A DNA stretch of 64,000 nt, taken from contig JABBOT010000005.1 in the NCBI GenBank assembly GCA_016165875.1, positions 26,375,368-26,439,367 on the forward strand, in the 5' to 3' direction. The notes beneath the pieces were generated by a model. The model was given only the letters and a program-made list of their open reading frames with translations, did not search any database and was not told the DNA's origin. Positions 25,701 through 37,700 of the stretch are shown piece by piece. Made by a program: the position numbers and the translations under genes. Numbering within the stretch: the first letter of the stretch is position 1; each line of letters begins with the position of its first letter. The stretch is from Acanthopleura granulata. Taxonomy: Eukaryota > Mollusca > Polyplacophora > Chitonida > Chitonidae.

Positions 25701-28700
25701 GCCATTTCTCAACCAATGCGTTGCTGTTGATTTTCGGTAAGGTGTAGCATTCAAGTACTTTTTGGAAAGTCACTTCGAAAGCAACCCGCAAGTTGTGCAG
25801 GCTGGGATCAACACCCACGATTTCACTGGGCTCTACCCTGCCGACATGGTAATGGGTTACCTTACTATTGAAAGAAAACGCCTTATCAAACATCTCTTAC
25901 GAAAGAAGAAGAATATGTTTGTCACACTGAGCATTGTTCAACAGGGGAGTAGTGTCCTCCGCCCAACATGTCTGGACAGTCTAAAAGGCCAGTACGAGGT
26001 CACCCTACTCGGTATGACCTTGTAGCCACAAGCGAATATTGGCGCCGACGTACGTCTCAGGTTGAATGATAAGTCGACAGTCGTGCCAAGTGGTTATTAC
26101 ACTGTCTGTACCCTTAACAAAGAAGTGTTTTGACCTTTGGATGCTAAACTGGAACTGAGTGAAGCTACTGGTTGTGTGTGACTGGAACTCAAAAAGAATG
26201 ATGTGATCAGTCTGTTAGATCTAGCTGATATCCTGGGATTCCCAAATGCAACAGAACACATGGCTGGATTCAATGAAGGGGACAGACTACCCAAACTGAC
26301 GACTCACAAAGAAATATCTGTCCACCTAGACGAGCTGAGTGCGTCCAAAAACATCACCACAGTGTCTACCAGTTACGTAAGTGGCTCTACTCTTATGAGG
26401 GTTGTCGCGGTATATCATGAAAGCATAAACTCCAGAAGGATGGTAGCTTTTCCCAATCCACAGTACAAAAAACTGTCGGCTGGCCTTGTGCCGGGGCTTT
26501 CTATAAAGCTATTAAACATCTTCCGGCCAACCTGTAGATACAGCATACTTAAGCGTAACTTTACACATTTGCCGACGTAATGGACCCAGTGGGTCCTAGT
26601 TGCACTAGCTTAGTCTTAATGGATCTGGCAGATCTTGAGGGTTTCTAACGGCAAGGGGTGGACGGACGGATTCACGCCTTCCAACTCCGGAGAGGGTGGT
26701 GGGTGCGTGTGTGTGTGTGTGTTTATGCACGAAGGAAAATATGAAGAACCACCAAAGTTGGGTGAGCTCTCCGATGTGGTTATCAAAGCCCTGAATGCGC
26801 TCCAAAAACTCACCCTGGTTCTATCTAACAACCCTGAGAATAGGGTATGGGGTCTCGATAAATAAAAGGATCACACATGGGATATTGATCTGGCTGTGAC
26901 CGCGGTCCTGGTACACACAACAAGGGGTGCTGTTGTTCACAGAGTTTTTAATGGCGGTAGGGCTTACCTCTCATGCATGGCCATGGTAGATGAAATTCAT
27001 GCGAGGATACTGCCGGGAGGGAGGTATATGATCAAAGGAGGTCCAGATACAACATCTTACCTCAATATCAACACAACATTTTCCTTTGGCGAGCTTCCCC
27101 CGGGTAACATAATCATTCTGGATATTATATTGGGTCATAATCCAGACAAGCCTTTACACATCTTCCCTGGCTTGAAGATCGGATGGCTGAAAGAGTATGT
27201 CGGTAAAAGCGTAGGTATCGTCATAAAAATACTTCCAAGAGCTAATAGGATTGAGACGACGTTAGACAATGTCGTGACGGCTGCACCGCAAGCGGTATGG
27301 TTTGACCGCATAAATCTAGAAGACGTTCAGTTGAAACGGTTAAGATTCAGTTGAAAATTAATATTGAATTCAGAATTACACATTTCTAATGACGTCTACA
27401 TAAAGATGGCGCAACTGTATCCAGCGTTAGATCCAGCATTAGATCCATCTGCCCAGCCGACTGAAGATCTGCACGAGTATAGATTATAACATATTATCAC
27501 TCTGAAAAAGGAGTCAGAAGACGAGACAGATGCCAGAGATGCTCTTTACAAAAATACCACAGGACAGTCAACTCTGTTGATGGTATTGATACTTCGCTAC
27601 TCACGGCCAGTATGGGTCCGGGCGTCGTAGGTGTCAGAGTGTTATCCACGATAATTGTGGTGTCTATAACTATAAGCATGGAAAGCTCGACCTTAGCCTG
27701 TGGCCTTCTAAATGGGGTGGGTAAGTTTCTAAGCCAGAGACTGTCTGTCAAAGGTAAGAAACACAATGAAATTCGCTTACTGGCTGAGAGTAAGCTTAAT
27801 TTAATTACCGACCATGTTTCTACATGCTGACTGATGGTAAGATTCCGGATACCAAGTTTCGGTTATTACTCGGTGAAAAAAACTTTACCCAGTACCAACT
27901 TTACAATGCTTTTTAAGACCAGATATACAAAATGACCAGACTCAGCGAGAAAAGAAATGATCTAATTCAGTCTGGTTAACCAGACCTCGACTGAGCCCTG
28001 AGTCTTCCACTTTAGTGAAGTGCAAAGAAAATATCCAAATGAAAAGAAGAGAAAAAAAAAATTTCCCACACCTGGGATTGAACCACCAACCTGAGCCGTG
28101 CTAAGAAAATATCCTGATGAAAAAAAGAGAAAAAAAATTTTCCACACCCAGGACCGAACCACAAACCTTAGCCGTGAGTCTTCCAGTTTAGTGAAGTGCC
28201 AAGAAAATATCCTGATGTAAAAAAGGGAAAAAAAAAATCCCACACCTGGGATCAAACTAGCAACCTAAGTGCCGAGCAAACGCAAAATCCAGGTCTCTTA
28301 GCCCTTTTCCACGGTAGTTACCCCATGGGGTGGTAATCTGGGTTTACGCTGACAACTCACCCCATGGGGCAGCGACACGTGGTGTCAGCTACAACCAGCG
28401 ATGTCTCCACAGCACATCCGACGAGTCTCTCAGCCAGCGAAACGTTGAAAGTTTCAGAGATTCCCAAAAGCGTGGCAAGACGACTTACTGGAAATACATA
28501 GAGATAAACCCGGATTTTTCGCCAGCAAACCCTCTCCATATATTTGCAGTGAAGCCGCGGTCTAACCAACTGAGCTAAGCAGCCTGGCCAGTATGTACAC
28601 ACAAAAATTGGGGGGTGTTTTCTGTATGTACTCATAAACATATATTCCGCAAAGAATGTACCTATCCTATATAGAAAGACACACTGATGAGGAATATCAT

Positions 28701-31700
28701 GTTAGTTTTTGTCCAGAACCACTATTTTCGCTGTATTCCTGAAATAAAAACATGCCAGTTATCATCCCACAGTGCCTAGCGGTAGACATGGCCGCAGATA
28801 CTGAGATCTCAGTTCACATCGCAAATCATTAGCTTACAGCCTCCACATGTTTCTATATTTACACCAGCTAGTTGCAGACTGAATGTATTCTATCCACATT
28901 TTACTACACAGCTCTGGTATGTGATAGCAAACTGGGTAAACTTCATTTACCTTAGATAAATATAAGGCGGCCAGCTAGGCAGGTCGCTCTCAATCGAGCT
29001 ATTTACACTGCATAAGCAGGTCTAACCGTGTATATCCCCAGTACATCCTATATTGTATACCAGCTTTCGGCTTACGGTAAGCCACATCTGTGCAAAGCGC
29101 ATCTTCACGAAGTCCGAGCTCAAGACCTGTCCACGGCTGTTGTGGTAAGTCTTGATCTCTCAAGTGTGTTTTTCAGAATGTGGATGCCTGTTCAAGTACA
29201 TTGACTTTTGCCAATGATCTCTGTGTGGACGCACGTTCACATACATCACGAATTGCCAAAAAGTTGTGTGGCCGGGTGCGCAAAAAGGCCCCCCCCCCCT
29301 CCCTCTTGGTTGGCAAGGGTTGGGGCCCTCCAGGGGGGAGGGGGGGTTTTTTGCTCTTTCGGATGTTCGTTTGCCTACATGAATTTTTGCCAAAGAGTTA
29401 TGTAGCTGGGAGACTTTTTTGGCTACATAAAATTGGTGCATTCGCCTCCCCCGTTACTTAAATAAATATAAATGTTTACAAAAACAATACAAAATACTTT
29501 AGCACGTGCATCCTTGTTCTCTCAATCTAAAATATAAAACACAGAAGTTTTCTTACACCAAACTGTCCAGACTGCTGTCCTTGGGAGCTGCTGGGAATTC
29601 ACGAAGTCTGTTGTTTGACACATCTAAGTATTCCAGCACAGGACAATGCCAAGGGAGACAACTGGGTAAAACTTCCAGACAATTGTGTGAGACATCTAAT
29701 CTGACTAACCAACATACATGTGGTTGTAACCAGGCTGGGTGAAGTTTGTACAGTAGTCGTCTGTCCAGGCTAAGAATAACCTGCAAAAGAGTGGAAACAA
29801 AGCTGACATCTTCTCACTGTTCCATTATCATATTCAGTATATAACCTGTACAACTTCAATGGTTAAAGAGTTAGCACTGTGCATGCTCATCTGAAACCAA
29901 TGTTCAAAATGTTCAACATGTGTCTAGAATACAACCACATTAAAACCATACTGTTGAATGTGTTCCTCAACTACGAAATGTTCACAACCTCAATATTTTC
30001 ATTGTATGACTTACAGGAACCCATGTATTGTGGGCTCCCAAAGGCTTGGTCCCATTTCCTCCCACCATAATGCTAGCTGGCTGCTGATGTATAAGTGAAA
30101 TAATCAGCATGGCACGAAACACTGATCAAATAAATGAATCAAATAAGTAATAATGCACAAAAACAATTGTGTGTCATAACCGTCTTATTTCACCAGGTAC
30201 CTGTACATCTCCGAGCTCACATTGTACACATGTACATGCCCGTCCTCCACCGTTGATGTCTCAACATTGAAAACTGACACATGGAGAGTGAATGTAGTGT
30301 GATGAAGAATGCTGATAACATCAAAAATCATGACCACACACAACACCTATGCTAGTCTAACTAGACCCAGACCAGTCTTCAATGCTGCCACCCGTATGAA
30401 TTTCAAAGCCAAAAGTACTGATATCACAATTACTGTATATGGCCTAAAATTTCGACCATTTAAGTGCATTTTTAGTGTCAACTTAAGATGATAACCCATT
30501 ACTACTGGTGTTAAGACTGACATTTTTTCATTAGGATATCGAACCTCTGAAGCAAACCTGTAAACACCTTTCGAAAATCCCTGGATATCCAGATCCTAAC
30601 ATCCAGATGCACAAGGTTTGTCTCTGAAGTATCTACCAAGTACACCAGAAGCTCCGTTACGCTGGGATACATGTACATGTACCTCTAACTACGGCCTCTA
30701 TCTTGACCTCACCCCTGCAGCACACGTCATGCCCCTCTACAGCCCCCATGATGCCCCTCTACAGCTTCCATGATGCCTCTCTACAGCCTCCATGATGCCC
30801 TTCTGCAGCACCCGTGATGCCCCTCTGCAGCCTCCATGATGCCCCTCTACATCCCCATGATGCCCCGCTGCACCCTCCATGATGGCCCTCTGCAGCCTCC
30901 ATGATGCCCCTCTGCAGCACCCATGAGGCCCCTCTGCAGCACTCATGATGCCCTTCTGCAGGTCACGTGATGCCACTCTGCAGCACCCATGATGCCCCTC
31001 TGCAGTCCCCATGATGCCCCTCTGCAGCACCCATGAGGCCCCTCTGCAGCACACGCTATGCCCCTCTACAGCCCCCCATGATGCCCCTCTGCAGCAGCTG
31101 TGATGCCCCTCTGCAGCACCCATGATGCCCCTCTGCAGAACTCATGATGCCCCTCTGCAGCTGATGTGATGACCCTCTGCAGCAGCTGTGATGCCCCTCT
31201 GCTGCCCCCATGATGCCGCTCTGCAGCCCCCACGATGTCGCTCTGCAGCCTCCGTGATGCCCCTCTCCTGCCCCCATGATGCAGCTCTGCAGCACACATG
31301 GTGTCCCTCCGCACCCTCTGCAGCAGCCCCCTCAGCAGCCCCCCATGATGCCCTCTGAATGCCCAGAAAGCCCATTTATACACATGAAGGGGTTGCAGTC
31401 GACATTCATGACACTTTACATGAATTTTCTTCTCCATCGGGTTATTTGAGGTGTCAACAATGTAATTATCTCAGCCACTTTCTGACATGTTAGCCTCATT
31501 CTAATACATATGCATCATTTTGCACTAGGATGTGTCTCTGTTTTTTGATTTTGACTCCAGTAAATATATAAAACGTTCGATAATGATTTAAAATGTGTAC
31601 ATAACACCGAGCGATTCATTCTGTACAATCTTGCTATACAATCTTGCTGTACATTTAAGTCTTTTTACACCTACGTAATTTGAAATTTCCACCGAAAATA

Positions 31701-34700
31701 CAGAAAAAAACCCTATACCTTATTCTCATGGGCTCCATGTTCGCCATCCTGGCCACCTTTCCTGTACAAAACTGGATCTGTCATGATCCCATCCTTGAGA
31801 ACTGTGTACATAATATCTGAGTAATTGTCAACAATTGCCCCCTTAATTCCAGCACCTTTTTCCAGCAGAAACTTGATGATCTCTACACTGTTGGCTATGC
31901 AAAAAAAATAAACCATCACGAGTGAAAATCAATTCTGAAGAAATGCCATGCAAGTTCACATATACATATTAAAAGGTGAACTGTCTTGGTTCTATTTTTC
32001 CCTTTACTTAACTGAATGATATACCTGTGATATAGAAATGCTGCATGTGGTGAGTATTTTTAATGTAGAATGTATTTAACACCAAAAATCCACCCAAGAA
32101 AATCGCACATTGCTTGTCAGCCCATTAATGGTGCTTGTGTGCTAAACACGTGTGGGATATCTGGTTTTTAGGTGCAGTGTTTACTTTCCATTTGAAAGTC
32201 CAGTTTTAGTCTGTATGTCGGATCAAAACATGTCTCCTCAAAATGACTAAAGCATAATTCAGAGCACTTATTAGCACAGTTCATTGCTGCACAAATCTGC
32301 ATACCGTCAGGATGACAGACACCAGGGGGATACCAAGGCCAGATATGTGTGTAGAGAATACTAAGCTTCACCCAAAAATACATTTTTCAAAAAAAAATTA
32401 AGAATTTTTTATCCTTTCTATCACTTCATGTCTGTGTTTCGAATGCCTCTAGGATATGCTGTGTTGATTTTGATCGCTGGGGCAGTTCACTTTTAACTTT
32501 TACATGCTTTTCTATAAAATTTGGCAAGGGTTTTTTGCGAAAGTGATGTCATGAGAGTAAATTTAGACACACATAGATTTAAAGATGATGTTTAAACCAT
32601 ATTTGTACAGTGAAAGTTGACAGCATCCAGTACAGTTATATAGATACCTTCACAGGCTGCTTGTAATGGGGTGAGATTTTCACAATTGGTGAGTTGTGTG
32701 ACCACTTGGACTGGGATGTTCACATCTGGGTTATACCTGAACCAAAACACGGCCATCTCCAATGTGCCACTCAGGCAGGCGGCGTAGAACAACAAACTGA
32801 GCACCTGTCGATCTTGTATTTGATCTGTAATTGGAAGACAGAATTACTCCTTCCTGTAGAAAAACTAGTAAAAGGTATAAATTAAGCCCTAACTGAATAT
32901 CTGTTGTATGTGGCTGGATTACACGTAATTCCAACTCCCAAATTGGATTTTTACCTTGCAACTTTTAAAGTTACAAACTGACAAAATGGCCAGTGTCAAA
33001 TGTTGGATGATCCATTCCATGGCCAAGATATTTAGTGGGCTGTCTTATGGTAACATTCTGTACACGATACATGTATGTCTTAATCAGTAATTTGATAATC
33101 ATTGCCACACATGCAGAATGATGGTCAAGCAAAGAAGCATCAACATCATTTCTTCAAAACGCAACTCAAGCAAATATATGCCTTCAAGTTTCTTGTAGAC
33201 GTTAATCTGATATATGAACAAGTCCACATGAACTCATCACATTTCATACCTTTGATATTCGCGCATTCCACTTCTACAAAGTTAACGAGTTCTTGGACAA
33301 CGGGCACATGACCGTTGACAGTGGCCAAATACAGGGGTGAAGTAGGACTGGAGAATGAGTATAGGCCAAGGTCACAGACCTCCATGTGCAGCAGTAGACA
33401 CACAACAGACTTGCAGCCATATTTACAGGCTACCTGTAGGGGAGTTAATTCCTGTTAGAAAGAAAGCACATCAGTGCAGGGTGCTGCTTGGAGTCCTCAC
33501 ATTGGTAAGTCAGTATAGTGTAACATTTACAATAAGGCTGATAAAGCAGAGTGGTAAGGATTTTCAGTGAGAAGAAAATTTAGGAGTAGACTTTATTTAG
33601 CTGAAAAAAAAGCAAACAAAAAATTTGTCCAACATTACTGTTTGAATACCTTCTACAGTGGATAACTTTGAGTGTTCATCATTGAAGTCAAGTAAAATAG
33701 ATTTCTACTGTTGTATTTTTTTTTGTTTTTTGGATAAACATAACCATTTTGATGATAGTTTTAAAATGTAACATGAACGGAGAACATGAAGAGGACAAAA
33801 AGTTGATATAAAACTGAGCAGATCAAAATAAAAAAGTGTTTCTTTTCTTAGGTAAAATGACGAAGAAAATAAATATTTAAAATAAAAACCGCTGGATTAC
33901 ATTAAGGTATTACAACTGAGTAAGAAAATATCTTACAAAGAATATTAATTATTTGAAAGGTATTATACAGCATACTCAGGAATATTTCACTTACAGACGA
34001 GGGCCAACATTAAATAATTGTGGAAGGAAACAGAACATAGTCCAGAAGAAACCCACAGCCATCCGTAGGTTACAGGCAAACTTTAGTGTTTCTGACTGGA
34101 GAGGAAGGAGACCTATGTTGGCCAGAGCTTGACGTGAACTCACAGCATTCGCACTGACGAGAGGCTCCTGGGTCATTGTGAAATATATTGTGTATATTTA
34201 TCATGATTTAAGAATTGGATACTTTTAAAAGTAAATGTAAAATTTTTTTATTCTGGTATAAATTTGGCCCAACTATTCTGTCAGCTCAAAAAGCACGTCT
34301 TGCTTTCACAATTTAATACTTCTAGAACGCTTGTTTCCAGGTGCAATAGTTTATGAAAACTCAGCATTGAAGTCAGCTGAAACATTCCCATATGTACAAT
34401 TCACTTCAGCATCCGAATCCAAGACATGATCACATGATTACGTCAGTTTTACACAAAACTTCCGTTTTAATACCATCATATACTTCATGATCCTGCAATC
34501 GCACTATGCAATGACCAGACCTCTTTTAAACTGATCCCGTTCTAGTCTTTTTCTGACATGCTTAGTAACTCTGTAAATCACATTTTCATCAGGAATTCTT
34601 ACACCATTTTAGAGAAACCGAAAAAACAAGGTCACGTCATCAGCCCCGCACGCTCTTTGACATTAGAGACGAGACACTCCCTGTTGTGTGAAGTACGGTA

Positions 34701-37700
34701 ACCCTGATTATTACCAACAAATGTCATGCACTGAAACCTCCTGTCTGTTCCCCTACCACTTTCTCGTTGAAAATGACTAAAGTATATGAGAATTGTCTTG
34801 TAATCAGAGGAAGCACAGCGGATTTAACTGTACTTCTACATGGAAAAATTTTGAACATACTGCAAACACTAGCCTCCTCCAATGGTAGAAATACCTTGTT
34901 CTTGATAGGTTAAAACTGAGAGCATGATGGCTGGTTTGATTTTCCCCACCTTTGAGTTTTTCAATATCTCATCGCACTATCTACATCACGAAAGTAAAAA
35001 GTGATGTTTTTTGACCTTTCAATGGGCCCTTTATTGATACACGTACAGATTTAGCCTAGTGTTGTCTTCTCTTTTAGAGGCACTTTTTCCCAGATAAATA
35101 AAAGCATGTTTTCTAACTATACAGGCCCTATATACAAAAGGATGAACACTACTTTGCTGACAAAAACTAAAATTGTGGATTGCAAAAGACTACTAAGTCT
35201 ATCTCTGTTTAATAAAAATAAGACCTGTAGGTGCAAATAGTTTCATCTAAGCAAACTACCCAGAAAAAAACTTACAGGTAATTACTCAAACATAATTACC
35301 TCAGAGTCCAGCTCATTAAGGTCTCCACCATTGCAGATCAAAAGATAAACGACATCAGCATAGTCATGGCAACACACTTTATGTAACAGATACTGTTCTT
35401 GTTGTCTGGAATATTCCAACAGAAATGGAAGAAGCTTCAATGAACGGTTTAGGAGACTCCAGAACTCAAGTTTGTCACCATTCTCTAAAGTTGCCACAAA
35501 AGTGTTCAGCAGGTCTGAAAAACAAAAACGAGATTTGAAAATCAAAACACAGCAGCATTACCAGTATCTTTACCAGAGTTTTACCATTTCTGGAGGAGCC
35601 ATCTAAAATCTGTTGAGGCCACATGAACACATGTTCAAAACATCAGTACAGTGGGATAGCTTGGTGTTTAAATGATAGTTGGTGATGTAGTAAACCATGT
35701 CGTAAGTTCTCGTCAGCATGGGTATATCTTCAGGAACTGACCTTTGTAACATCTGCTCCCAGAACAGCAACCAATTTGATTTGGTAGCTGACTGAAGGTT
35801 GACACAAGGTATGAATGCTTTTCACCTTGGTGTGCTTCAGTAATCCTGATCAAATCATTGACTGGGCCAAGGAGCAATCACTTTACTCTTATTACACACT
35901 GCAACCCTTTATATACTGTGCCTTACTTTACATTTATTTAGATATAAAGTCCAGAATATGTTAATTTAACCCTGATCCATAATAACATGTAACATGCGAG
36001 AGACTGTTCCACAGTAAACCGAAAGATCAAACCTCTTTAAAAGTTCTGGTTTGGTAACCTACCTTATGTGTCTCTAGCTTAACGTGAGATGCCAGGGCCC
36101 ACTTGCACAAAGTCTTCTTAATTTTACGAGCACTTAACTACCATGGTGACATAATGTGTACAGTGCAGGTTGCCAGGGTAATTATGTGCTTGTAGTGTTA
36201 AGAATCTTTGTTTGTAACAAACCTACACTTCTCTTAGCCTCATAAAACAAGTACAAGCAGATGCTTTGTTACAAAAAAAAAAACACAAACAAAAAAACCA
36301 AACAAAACTAGAAGCTGTTAAAAATGAAACTGTATTGGCCACACTCATGTAAATGGGCACTTGGCCTATTCAATTCAAATCTTTATTTATTCCACCTTTT
36401 CTATCTCAATCGGTACTAGTGGTGAATGCGCAGTTTCATCTATTAGTGCGCCTGTTTTTTAACGGCCATCAACATTATCTAAACTGCCCACCCATATTCA
36501 TAATGCGTTGTTTTCATGAATTCAACTCACTGTCAGTCCATTGTTTATTACCCCTGTACATGGTCAGACAATACGCTAGTGGATGTACTTAGACGTTTGT
36601 AAATGTACTCACAACTGTTATGAAAGGAAGCTTCTTGGCATCATATTAACAGTTTCCATATCATTTTCAATTTACTTTATATATGATGGCGGTCGGGTTA
36701 AGTGTAGGTAAACAAGTTCATCAAAATATTATTACATGTACATGAAGCCGTTCTCAACTCAATTCACTTGTGGATAAACAGATGGATGGATAACTACAAC
36801 TACACTCTAAGTTTTGGTCCCATCCGACTTTGTGACACAACTCAACATGGGTAACCCTTTCATTAGTTTTTTGCACCTATAAAAGTGATATTTATGGGAT
36901 TTAAACTTACACATGTACAAGTTCTATTTACAATATTTTATTGACCTTTTTTCACAGTTATGTCAGATTAAGAAAAAATTGGGCAAGCTAACTGGTCAAC
37001 GAACCCAGAGTCATCTGACTTGATTCTAGTTTTAGATATGTGATAATTAATGATCTAAAATTGTGCCTTAAAAGGCAAAAATATGTCATAAAATATTACA
37101 TTTAATGCAGAAAATAATATTTTTCCAGTATGCTATTAATTTACTTTTCAAACAAACCTTGAAACACCCTTGTAAGATCAATAAAATTCTTGGGCTAAAT
37201 AAGAAACTTGGTCTTGGACTAAATTTTAGGTTATATACGTAATTAAACATGTCTTTTCCTGGATGGAGGAAACCAGAATGTCCAGCCTAAATCTCCAACC
37301 TTTAGTGAGTTACTAAAGCCTTATCCTGTATTTATTTATTTATTTATGTATGTTTTTATTGACTTGATTGGCATTAGAGTCAAGCTGAAGAAGATTTCGC
37401 TTATTCACGTGACAGAAGTGAAGAAAACAGAATGCTCAGAGAAAACCACTTGCCTTTGGTGAGTCACTAGTGCCCAGCCTGCACTGGTGCAGCATAAGGA
37501 CCCAAACCATATAATACTGATAATGTGTGTCAGCAGTGGAGTCACAAAACTTTTCGTACAGCTATTTATTATTTATACATCAGCGAAAACTCAGCATTTC
37601 CTTCACTGACAAAAGTGTTATTTTCACTGCAATGAAATATCACATTTTGATATTTCACACCCAGTTGTTATGACATCAAAAAAGAAACATTTTACTTTAT

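Larger units (their letters stand above)
16573..29458. mobile_element. Polinton/Maverick element (decayed), 12.9 kb
   Basis: Self-synthesising virus-like DNA transposon. Seen: long terminal inverted repeats, B-family polymerase-like replicase, rve integrase, packaging ATPase, double-jelly-roll-type major capsid and penton-like minor capsid homologues, i.e. the Polinton core set. No adenain-like protease was recognised. TAAATA flanks both ends (16567-16572, 29459-29464), consistent with the 6-bp duplication typical of Polintons but low complexity. GC content and CpG use are higher than in the surrounding introns. Almost every gene is broken, so this copy is not mobile. Confidence 0.88.

Noticed and set aside
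28535..28590. tRNA gene
   Set aside because: Only the 5' half/A-box pattern is present; no acceptor stem pairing or B-box at the right distance.
30737..31437. Several His/Gly/Cys-rich minus-strand open frames
   Set aside because: By-product of the 22-bp tandem repeat, open in several frames at once.
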